A stretch of 33,279 nt of DNA from Bacteroidales bacterium (GTDB lineage: Bacteria; Bacteroidota; Bacteroidia; Bacteroidales; UBA932): contig JAEEVC010000031.1 of NCBI GenBank assembly GCA_016287075.1, forward strand, positions 1 to 33,279, read 5' to 3'. Every line of letters begins with the position of its first letter. Within the stretch, counting starts at the first letter, position 1. Of the stretch, positions 1 to 5,989 are shown piece after piece. Below the pieces are notes generated by a model. That model did no database searches. It was given only the letters and a program-made list of their open reading frames with translations, and was not told the DNA's origin. A program made the translations under genes and the position numbers.

Positions 1-184
1 GGTCTCGCACCTCAAAGATATCAATTTTTCCCTGCTTGTACGAACTTGCAAGGTCGCGGATCTTCTTTTCACTGTACCCGTAGCGGCGGATCAGACTATC
101 AATGGGGACACCACTGAAGTACTCACGGAGGAGCTTGCTCGTTGCCTTCATCTGCAACCTGTAACGTTGACTTTCGGTCATCAT
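1..184 (-). CDS. Partial small protein, possible helix-turn-helix / transposase-like N-terminus
   Basis: An open frame starts at the ATG at 184-182 and runs off the left edge after 61 codons. A second ATG follows at once, so the protein begins MMTESQRYRLQMKATSKLL. The middle (IDSLIRRYGYSEKKIRDLA) reads like a helix-turn-helix segment of the sort found at the start of transposases or small regulators: a basic helix, a short turn and a second helix. The family is not recognised. Base composition is clearly more AT-rich than the genes to the right, and a palindromic element lies just upstream, which fits a mobile or recently acquired segment. Only the N-terminus is visible, so function is inference. 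Confidence 0.45.
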   Translation of the reverse strand, partial: MMTESQRYRLQMKATSKLLREYFSGVPIDSLIRRYGYSEKKIRDLASSYKQGKIDIFEVRD

Positions 185-185
185 T

Positions 186-208
186 AGTTTACTCTTTTTT
201 GGTAAACT
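186..208 (-). promoter_or_regulatory. 7-bp inverted repeat next to the start codon of the edge gene
   Basis: AGTTTAC at 186-192 pairs perfectly with GTAAACT at 202-208 across a 9-base A/T-rich loop. In the minus-strand transcript the loop carries the purine-rich stretch CAAAAAAGA, two bases plus one stem arm ahead of the ATG at 184. It could be an operator or a hairpin that hides the ribosome binding region. The pairing is seen directly; the role is inference. Confidence 0.35.
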
Positions 209-216
209 TTTTTCAG

Positions 217-352
217 GACGGGACACACAGCGTGAAATGGAACTTACTATCACACAACGTTTTACAGATAATCAATTACCCCAAAATGGGTAATTGATTT
301 TCTGCATTTCGCTATGTATCAGTTATTTCCGTTTCACGCCGGCTGTCCCGCC
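217..352. repeat. 136-bp imperfect palindrome (coaxial nested inverted repeats)
   Basis: Two repeats share one axis at 284.5. The outer arms are 217-240 and the reverse complement of 329-352, matching at 19 of 24 positions (core CGGGACA and GCGTGAAA). The inner arms 270-281 and 288-299 are a perfect 12-bp inverted repeat around the 6-base loop 282-287. The segments between (241-269 and 300-328) still match at 17 of 29 positions. The whole stretch can therefore fold as one long hairpin. It is AT-rich inside and GC-rich at both tips. No clear target-site duplication flanks it. It could be a MITE-like relic, the end of an insertion sequence, or a large structured intergenic repeat. Confidence 0.6.
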
Positions 353-363
353 AGCGCGCCGAA

Positions 364-780
364 TCATTCTTCCCCCAACGCACCGTCATAGGTGAGCCCC
401 TCGTCCGAGAGGCCCTGGATGATGAGCGGGGCGCCGGACAGCTGGATGGGCACGAAATGCAGGCCGGGGGTGAGGGTGAGGGAGGTGACGGCCCCGGAGC
501 CGGAATCCATCAGCATGATGTCGATTCCCGAAACGCTGTGCGGTACCAGAAGGAAGATGCTGTCGTCGCTGCCGGCGAACTTGCCCGCGAGGATCGGCGT
601 CTTGTCAAAGTTGCGCGGCGCGTGGGGCGGGACGGTCGGTTTGATCCGGCTGATGATGACCGAGCCGATGTCCTCGGCGAGGAGGGTCTGGTTGTTTTCC
701 ATCTGCACCGCGGCTGCTGCGCGCGGCGCGGGGGCCATGAAGATGGCCGCTGCCACAAGGGCGAAAAGGTGCTTTTTCAT
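364..780 (-). CDS. Small secreted protein of unknown function
   Basis: A 138-residue protein opens with a clear Sec signal: a basic MKKH start, a hydrophobic stretch to about residue 20, then the Ala-rich cleavage region APRAAAA. There is no lipobox cysteine. The mature part of about 114 residues is rich in Ser, Ile, Leu and Gly, has alternating beta-like segments and lacks cysteines, so it may be a small periplasmic or exported beta-sandwich. Length and layout resemble the many short secreted Bacteroidota proteins of the DUF3244 kind, but no diagnostic motif is visible and no family is claimed. It is a single gene with its own promoter-like element at 808-815. The palindrome at 217-352 lies just beyond its stop. 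Confidence 0.7.
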   Translation of the reverse strand: MKKHLFALVAAAIFMAPAPRAAAAVQMENNQTLLAEDIGSVIISRIKPTVPPHAPRNFDKTPILAGKFAGSDDSIFLLVPHSVSGIDIMLMDSGSGAVTSLTLTPGLHFVPIQLSGAPLIIQGLSDEGLTYDGALGEE

Positions 781-807
781 GATACTTTTGGATTAAAAAC
801 GCTTCGG

Positions 808-815
808 CAAAAGTA
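808..815 (-). promoter_or_regulatory. Bacteroidota -7 promoter element before the small secreted protein
   Basis: Read on the minus strand this is TACTTTTG, a full match to TAnnTTTG, 27 bases before the ATG at 780. A good -33 TTTG at 19-21 bases is not evident, so the promoter is plausible but incomplete. Confidence 0.4.
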
Positions 816-925
816 GGGAAGAAGCACTGCGCCAGGAAGAAAACAGCGTTACATTTTATTTTGGTAAGTAGCTATAAATCAATAAATTAAAACAAGCACC
901 AGTGTTGCACTCCCCGGAAATGCGC

Positions 926-975
926 AAAAAAACCGCCCCCGGGAGAGGGGCGGGCGGTCGCCGGGGGCGTTTTTT
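926..975. terminator. Bidirectional intrinsic terminator
   Basis: CGCCCCCGG at 934-942 pairs perfectly with CCGGGGGCG at 961-969. The stem is followed by six T on the plus strand (970-975) and by seven T on the minus strand (positions 932-926). On the minus strand it sits just after the stop of the BASS-type transporter gene, which it most likely terminates. Confidence 0.8.
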
Positions 976-986
976 CCAGGAACCTG

Positions 987-1952
987 TTACGCCTCCCGGT
1001 GGTTCTCCCGGTAGAGCTGCCAGGAATTGAAGATGTTCTGCCAGATGGCATAGAGACCCCCGGCGACGGACGTTACGGGGGTCAGGTAATTGTAGCCCAG
1101 CCAGATGAGGAAGCCGGTGTTCTTCTGGCCGAGGGACTGGCCGGCCGTGATCCGCGTGGCGCGGTCGCCGCCGGCGTGCCGGCCGGCCCAGAACTGAAGG
1201 GCGCAGGTGGCGAGGGAGACGCCCACGATGCCGGCGATGGCGCCGGCGCCCAGGTGGCTCAGGAGCAGCGCACGGGTGGCGAGAATCATCGCCAGGAGAA
1301 GTCCGAAGAACCAGATATAGAAGGAGTTGGGCGCCCAGCGGAAAAGCTGCGCCTGCAGCCGGGGCATGGTGTAGCGGACGAGCCAGGCGAGGAGGCAGGG
1401 GAGGACCAGCACGGGGAAGACCTTCGCCGCGATCCGGAACACATACTGCCAGAAGCCGAGTTCGGCGGAGGGCCGGACCATCGGGATGACAGTCGGAATC
1501 AGCAGGGTCGCGGCCAGGTTGACCACGAGGAGGTAGGTCACCGTCTCCGCAAGGCTGCCCCGGAGCCGGTCGGTGATGACCCCGGCGGCGGAGGCCGTGG
1601 GGCAGATCAGGCAGAGCATGGCGCATTCGGAGAGGATGCGGGCGCTGCCGTCGGGAAGCCGGGCGGCGAGGGCCGCGAAGCCGATGAAGCCGCCGATCTG
1701 CAGCAGGAGGGCGAAGATGTGCCAGCGCCGCAGCCGCAGCTCCTGCGGGCGGATGCGCACGAACTGGAAGAACAGCAGCAGGGCGATGACAAGCCGCTGT
1801 CCCTCGGAGACGACGACATGGAGCACAGGGCCGGCGGGCCTCAGGAAGGTCGTGAAATGATAGAACAGGTAGAGGCCGATCCCGCAGACGATGGCAAGCG
1901 GGAGCATCCAGTCCCGGAACCAGGCCGCGAAGCTATTTCCCTTCGACGGCAT
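987..1952 (-). CDS. Bile acid:sodium symporter (BASS) family-like transporter
   Basis: A 321-residue integral membrane protein with about nine to ten hydrophobic segments (for example near residues 15-31, 52-66, 80-97, 137-157, 170-190, 207-230 and 235-252). The C-terminal segment GQKNTGFLIWLGYNYLTPV matches the conserved BASS layout in which a Gly/Lys/Asn motif precedes a broken helix with a proline. Family members carry organic anions with sodium; the substrate here is not known. The start at 1952 lies 20 bases inside the end of the upstream membrane protein gene, so the two form a translationally linked pair. The bidirectional terminator at 926-975 follows. Family call is fairly sure, substrate unassigned. 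Confidence 0.75.
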   Translation of the reverse strand: MPSKGNSFAAWFRDWMLPLAIVCGIGLYLFYHFTTFLRPAGPVLHVVVSEGQRLVIALLLFFQFVRIRPQELRLRRWHIFALLLQIGGFIGFAALAARLPDGSARILSECAMLCLICPTASAAGVITDRLRGSLAETVTYLLVVNLAATLLIPTVIPMVRPSAELGFWQYVFRIAAKVFPVLVLPCLLAWLVRYTMPRLQAQLFRWAPNSFYIWFFGLLLAMILATRALLLSHLGAGAIAGIVGVSLATCALQFWAGRHAGGDRATRITAGQSLGQKNTGFLIWLGYNYLTPVTSVAGGLYAIWQNIFNSWQLYRENHREA

Positions 1953-2610
1953 GTCCGAAAACCCGGTCCACGAGCGGATCGGTCAGTTTCATGCAAAGGC
2001 CCGTCAGGAGGGCCAGCAGCAGGGTTCCTTCCCGGATGACGACATGGCTGCCGTCGCCGAAGAGGTTGTGGAAGGCCAGCCAGGCGAAGGCGGCGGAGAG
2101 GGCGACGAGGAAGATGTCGAGGCCGATCTTGACATTGCTGAACTTGAAGCCCGTGACCTCGGAGATGACGACGGCGACCTGTTCGCCGGCGAGGATCCAG
2201 GCGTTCCCGATCACCTCCAGGCGGATGCCGACGGCGGTCAGGAGGATGGCGGCGAAGGTCAGCAGGAGCCGGACGGCGTAATTGCCGACGGGGATGCCCT
2301 GGCAGAGCCAGATGGCCGCGTCGCAGAGGTAGCCGAAGACGAAGGCGGCGGCGAGCTGGAGCAGGTAATGGCTGTTCAGGACCTTGCGGCGGAGGATCAT
2401 CTGCGTGAGGATGAACACCAGGTGCATCATCCAAGTCAGGGTTCCGACGGAGAGGAAGCCCCAGCGGAGGTTGAGCACGGCCGGCGGGCAGGAAACCGGG
2501 GCGGTTCCGAGGTTGGATTTGAGGGACAGGGCGACGCCGACGGCGATGAGGATGAGGCCGAGGGTCGCGATTCCGTACCTTTTGAGTATGTCTTTTGCGC
2601 AATTATTCAT
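1933..2610 (-). CDS. YczE/YitT-like integral membrane protein
   Basis: A 225-residue membrane protein starting at the ATG at 2610, beginning MNNCAKDILKRYG. An extension upstream to 2679 would cross the promoter region of the divergent gene and is not supported. The first hydrophobic segment (about residues 15-30) is followed by SLKSNLGTAPVSCPPAVL, which resembles the LG-x-x-P segment of the YczE/YitT/DUF6198 family. Four more hydrophobic segments follow. The function of this family is poorly known; some members are suspected transporters. The gene overlaps the next gene (BASS-type transporter) by 20 bases, suggesting co-expression and perhaps a shared transport role. It is divergent from the M13 peptidase gene. 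Confidence 0.7.
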   Translation of the reverse strand: MNNCAKDILKRYGIATLGLILIAVGVALSLKSNLGTAPVSCPPAVLNLRWGFLSVGTLTWMMHLVFILTQMILRRKVLNSHYLLQLAAAFVFGYLCDAAIWLCQGIPVGNYAVRLLLTFAAILLTAVGIRLEVIGNAWILAGEQVAVVISEVTGFKFSNVKIGLDIFLVALSAAFAWLAFHNLFGDGSHVVIREGTLLLALLTGLCMKLTDPLVDRVFGHAVEGK

Positions 2611-2617
2611 ATATTTG
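2610..2617 (+). promoter_or_regulatory. -7 promoter element of the M13 peptidase gene
   Basis: TATATTTG is an exact TAnnTTTG match 67 bases before the ATG at 2685. It overlaps the start codon of the divergent YczE-like gene at 2610. No TTTG lies at the ideal spacing upstream, so the -33 half is weak. Confidence 0.5.
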
Positions 2618-2657
2618 CAAATTGGACTGCCGGGGACAAAGCAGTCCGCAAATTTGC
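2617..2657. promoter_or_regulatory. Palindrome at the start of the M13 peptidase transcript / divergent promoter region
   Basis: GGACTGC at 2624-2630 pairs with GCAGTCC at 2641-2647 across a 10-base loop. The pairing extends outward: GCAAATT (2617-2623) with AATTTGC (2651-2657), leaving a 3-base bulge at 2648-2650. It begins right after the -7 element, so the transcript would carry a hairpin at its 5' end. Alternatively it is an operator shared by the two divergent genes. Confidence 0.5.
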
Positions 2658-2684
2658 GCAAAAATCTGTTAATAAACAAAGGAT

Positions 2685-4697
2685 ATGAAAAAGTTATTGT
2701 TGGTTATGATTCCTTTCTTCGCACTGGCCGCCTGCTCGCAGCCCAAGGCTACCCTTCCCGCCCTTGATCTGTCGGACCTCGATACCACGGTCAGCCCGAA
2801 GGTTGATTTCTACCGCTATGCCACCGGCGGCTGGCAGGCCAAGAACCCCCTCCGCCCGGAATTCGCCCGCTACGGCTCCTTCGACGCCATCGCCGAAAAC
2901 ACCCAGAAGCAGCTCAATGACCTCTTCGCTTCGATGACGGAGATGAAGACGAAGAAGGGCTCGGTCGAGCAGAAGATCGCCGACCTGTACAAGATGGGCC
3001 TCGATTCCGTGAAGCGCAATGCCGACGGGGCGGCCCCGATCCTCGGTGAGATCGCGGCCATCCGCGCCATCGACAGCAAGGAAGCCCTCATCACCAAGCT
3101 CGGGGAGATGAACCTCAAGGGCGACGGCGGCTTCTTCGGCGGCGGCGTTTCCGCTGACCTGATGGACAGCAACATGCAGATCTTCTACCTCGGCCAGGGC
3201 GGCCTCGGCATGGGCGACCGCGACTATTATCTCGAAGAGAAGAACGCGGAGCTCAAGGCCGGCTACAAGGCCTTCCTGACGAAGGTTTTCCAGCTTTCCG
3301 GCCTGGAAGACGCCGAGACGCTCGCCGCGAAGGCCCTCGCCGTCGAGGACCGGATGGCGGAGATCTCCTGGCCGCGCGAAAAACTGCGCGACATCCCCGC
3401 CATGTACAATCCGATGTCCTCCGACGAGATCTTCGCCGCTTATCCGGACCTCCGCTTCGACCTCTTCTGCGAGGCCGCCGGCATTGAAAAGCAGGAAAAG
3501 ATCATCGTCGAGCAGCCTTCCTATTTCGAGGGCCTGGACAAGCTCTTTGTCGAGACCGACCTCGAGGACCTGAAGGCCTATCAGCTCGGCCAGTTCATCA
3601 GCGGTGCCTGCGGCGCCCTCAGCGATGACTTCTACACCGCCTCCTGGGAGTTCTTCTCCCACCAGATGGCGGGCGCCCAGGAGCAGAAACCGCGCTGGAA
3701 GCGGGCCATGTCCGTTCCGAACGGCTATCTCGGCGAGGCGGTCGGCGAGATGTATGTCCACCGCTATTTCCCCGAATCCTCCAAGAAGAAGATGCTCGCC
3801 CTCGTGGAGAACCTCCGCACCGCCCTCGGCGAGCACATCGACGCCCTCGACTGGATGAGCGACAGCACCAAGGTCCGCGCCCGTGAGAAACTCGCCGCCT
3901 TCACGGTGAAGATCGGCTACCCGGACAAGTGGAAGGACTACAGCACCCTCGAGATCGATCCGGAACTCACGTACTATGAGAACCTGAAGAATGCGAACGC
4001 CTGGTACGTGGCCGACAACCTGTCCAAGCTCGGCAAGCCGACGGACAAGACCGAATGGGGCATGACTCCGCAGACGGTGAACGCCTACTACAACCCGACC
4101 ACCAACGAGATCTGCTTCCCGGCGGCCATCCTGCAGCGGCCTTTCTTCAACCCGGATGCGGACGAGGCGGTCAACTACGGCGGCATCGGCGTGGTCATCG
4201 GCCATGAGATGTCCCACGGTTTCGACGACCAGGGCAGCCAGTTCGACAAGGACGGCAACATGGTCAACTGGTGGACCGCCGAGGACAAGGCGAAATTCGA
4301 CGCCAAGGGCCAGCAGCTCGTCGAGCAGTTCAATGTCGTCGAGATCCTCCCCGGCGTGATGGCCAACGGCGCCTATACCCTCGGTGAGAACATCGGCGAC
4401 CACGGCGGCCTCTCCATCGCCTTCTCCGCCATGCAGAACGCCCTCAAGGGCAAGAACCCCGGCCTCATCGACGGACTGACCCCCGAGCAGCGCTTCTACC
4501 TCTCCTACGGTGCCATCTGGGCCCAGAACATCACCGACCAGGAGAAGGCCCGGCTGACCAACATGGATGTCCATTCCCTCGCGGAAAACCGCGTGAATGT
4601 GTCCCTCAGGAACTTCCAGACCTTCTTCGACGCCTTCGGCATCACGGAGGGCGACCCGATGTTCCGTCCTGAGGAAGAACGCGTCCACATCTGGTAG
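2685..4697 (+). CDS. pepO: M13 family (neprilysin/PepO-like) zinc metallopeptidase, lipoprotein
   Basis: A 670-residue protein, the usual length for the M13 family. Residues 1-17 are a lipoprotein signal with lipobox LAAC (Cys17), so it is likely tethered to a membrane facing the periplasm or outside. The zinc site HEMSH is at 507-511, the third ligand Glu568 lies in ENIGD with the conserved Asp572, and the substrate-binding motif NAYYNPTTNEICFPA lies ahead of the zinc site. The chain ends in the typical C-terminal Trp. M13 enzymes cut oligopeptides within a closed chamber; peptide turnover is the likely role. The next gene starts on the base after its stop codon, so the two are probably co-transcribed. 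Confidence 0.95.
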   Translation: MKKLLLVMIPFFALAACSQPKATLPALDLSDLDTTVSPKVDFYRYATGGWQAKNPLRPEFARYGSFDAIAENTQKQLNDLFASMTEMKTKKGSVEQKIADLYKMGLDSVKRNADGAAPILGEIAAIRAIDSKEALITKLGEMNLKGDGGFFGGGVSADLMDSNMQIFYLGQGGLGMGDRDYYLEEKNAELKAGYKAFLTKVFQLSGLEDAETLAAKALAVEDRMAEISWPREKLRDIPAMYNPMSSDEIFAAYPDLRFDLFCEAAGIEKQEKIIVEQPSYFEGLDKLFVETDLEDLKAYQLGQFISGACGALSDDFYTASWEFFSHQMAGAQEQKPRWKRAMSVPNGYLGEAVGEMYVHRYFPESSKKKMLALVENLRTALGEHIDALDWMSDSTKVRAREKLAAFTVKIGYPDKWKDYSTLEIDPELTYYENLKNANAWYVADNLSKLGKPTDKTEWGMTPQTVNAYYNPTTNEICFPAAILQRPFFNPDADEAVNYGGIGVVIGHEMSHGFDDQGSQFDKDGNMVNWWTAEDKAKFDAKGQQLVEQFNVVEILPGVMANGAYTLGENIGDHGGLSIAFSAMQNALKGKNPGLIDGLTPEQRFYLSYGAIWAQNITDQEKARLTNMDVHSLAENRVNVSLRNFQTFFDAFGITEGDPMFRPEEERVHIW

Positions 4698-5861
4698 ATG
4701 GACCCCTCGCGGTTCATAGCCGGAAAACTCAGGTTCCAGGGAAAACTCGCGGCGGTCTCGATCGCCGTGAGTTTCCTTGTGATGATTCTCGCCGTCGCCA
4801 TCTCCGCCGGCTTCCGCCATGCCGTCCGGGACGGCGTCGCGGCGGTGACGGGGGATATCCAGGTCACTTCCATCGCGGCGAGCAACCTTTCCGAGTCCGC
4901 TTCCATCCCCGCGTCCCTCAGCTGCGGGGAGGAGATCCTTGCGATGCCCGGCGTGGAGGCGCTGACCCCCGCGGTCTTCCGGGCCGGCATCGTCAAGAGC
5001 GGCGAGGTCATCCACGGCGTCCTGTTCAAGGGCGTCCCGGACCGCCGCGATTCCGCCCTGACGGTCTCCATCCCGGACCGCCTTTCCCGCATCACGGGCC
5101 TCAAGGCCGGCGACGACATGCTGGCCTATTTCGTCGGGGAGAAGGTGAAGGTGCGGAAATTCAAGGTGTCGGAGGTCTATGACGACCTGCTGGCCTTTGA
5201 CAACAACCTTATCGTCCGGGCGGGCATCGACGACGTCCGCCGCATCAACGGCTGGGCCGCGGACGAGGCGTCGGTCATCGAGGTCCGGCTCCGGCCCGAG
5301 ATGCGCTCCGGCCCCGCCGTCGCCGAGCTGTCCGACCGCATCGGGACGACCCTCATGCTGAAGGGCAACGAGGAGGAACAAGCCCTGATGGCCATCTCCT
5401 CCCAGCGCCGGTACCCGCAGCTCTTCGACTGGCTGAACCTGCTGGATTTCAATGTCCTGTTCATCCTGCTCCTGATGACGGCGGTGGCCGGATTCAACAT
5501 GATTTCGGGCCTGCTGATCATGCTCTTCCGCAACATCCCGACCATCGGGACCCTCAAGACCCTCGGCATGGGCGACCGGGGCATTTCCAAGGTCTTCCTG
5601 CGGGTCGCCGCCGGCGTCGTCCTGAAGGGCATGCTCGCCGGAAACGCCCTCGCCCTCCTTTTCTGCTGGATCCAGGGCGCGACCCACCTGGTCAAGCTCG
5701 ATCCCCGGAACTATTTCGTCTCCTTCGTTCCGGTCCATGTCAACCTGCCGGCCATCCTGGCCGCGGACATCGGCGCCTGCGTCGCCATCATGCTCCTCCT
5801 GCTGATCCCCACCCTGTTCATCGCCCGCGTGGACCCGGCCGAAACGGTCAAGGCCGCATAG
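4698..5861 (+). CDS. FtsX/LolC-type ABC transporter permease
   Basis: A 387-residue permease with the MacB/LolC layout: one N-terminal membrane segment (about residues 17-39), a large periplasmic domain to about 250, then three C-terminal membrane segments (about 252-277, 305-325 and 350-376) in an FtsX-like domain. The loop TIGTLKTLGMGDRGISKVF matches the conserved FtsX coupling region that meets the ATPase. Relatives extract lipoproteins from the inner membrane (LolCDE) or act in lipid and peptide efflux. No ATP-binding partner is seen nearby, so it must work with a subunit encoded elsewhere. Its ATG follows the peptidase stop with no gap. A hairpin at 5874-5920 follows. LolC/LolE is the best guess, but the exact role is inference. 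Confidence 0.85.
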   Translation: MDPSRFIAGKLRFQGKLAAVSIAVSFLVMILAVAISAGFRHAVRDGVAAVTGDIQVTSIAASNLSESASIPASLSCGEEILAMPGVEALTPAVFRAGIVKSGEVIHGVLFKGVPDRRDSALTVSIPDRLSRITGLKAGDDMLAYFVGEKVKVRKFKVSEVYDDLLAFDNNLIVRAGIDDVRRINGWAADEASVIEVRLRPEMRSGPAVAELSDRIGTTLMLKGNEEEQALMAISSQRRYPQLFDWLNLLDFNVLFILLLMTAVAGFNMISGLLIMLFRNIPTIGTLKTLGMGDRGISKVFLRVAAGVVLKGMLAGNALALLFCWIQGATHLVKLDPRNYFVSFVPVHVNLPAILAADIGACVAIMLLLLIPTLFIARVDPAETVKAA

Positions 5862-5873
5862 CGCCGCCTCTCT

Positions 5874-5920
5874 CGGAAGGGGTCCGGACGAATTTCTTCT
5901 GAGGCCGGGCCCCTGTTCCG
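5874..5920 (+). terminator. Long GC-rich hairpin after the permease gene
   Basis: GGGGTCCGG (5879-5887) pairs with CCGGGCCCC (5905-5913) with one G-T pair. CGGAA (5874-5878) pairs with TTCCG (5916-5920) after a 2-base bulge. There is no T tract after it, so it is a weak or non-canonical terminator, but its place just after the stop codon fits transcript-end formation. Confidence 0.45.
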
Positions 5921-5942
5921 AAGCATAATCCGGCGGGCTGCA

Positions 5943-5974
5943 TTTGGGAATCAATCCGGAATTGTGTACCTTTG
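5943..5974 (+). promoter_or_regulatory. Bacteroidota promoter of the porin-transglycosylase pair
   Basis: TTTG at 5943-5946, a 20-base spacer, then TACCTTTG at 5967-5974: a full match to the Bacteroidota consensus. Transcription should start near 5980, only about ten bases before the ATG at 5990. The upstream in-frame TTG at 5972 lies inside the -7 element and so cannot be the start. Confidence 0.8.
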
Positions 5975-5989
5975 CATGATTATCGGCTT

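Noticed and set aside
2611..2679. N-terminal extension of the YczE-like protein
   Set aside because: It would cover the palindrome and divergent promoter; the internal ATG at 2610 fits the family better.
2694..5954. Very long open frame on the minus strand opposite the peptidase and permease genes
   Set aside because: It is a mirror of GC-rich coding on the plus strand; the protein is Gly/Asp/Val/His-rich and has no domain marks, while the plus strand holds clear M13 and FtsX motifs.
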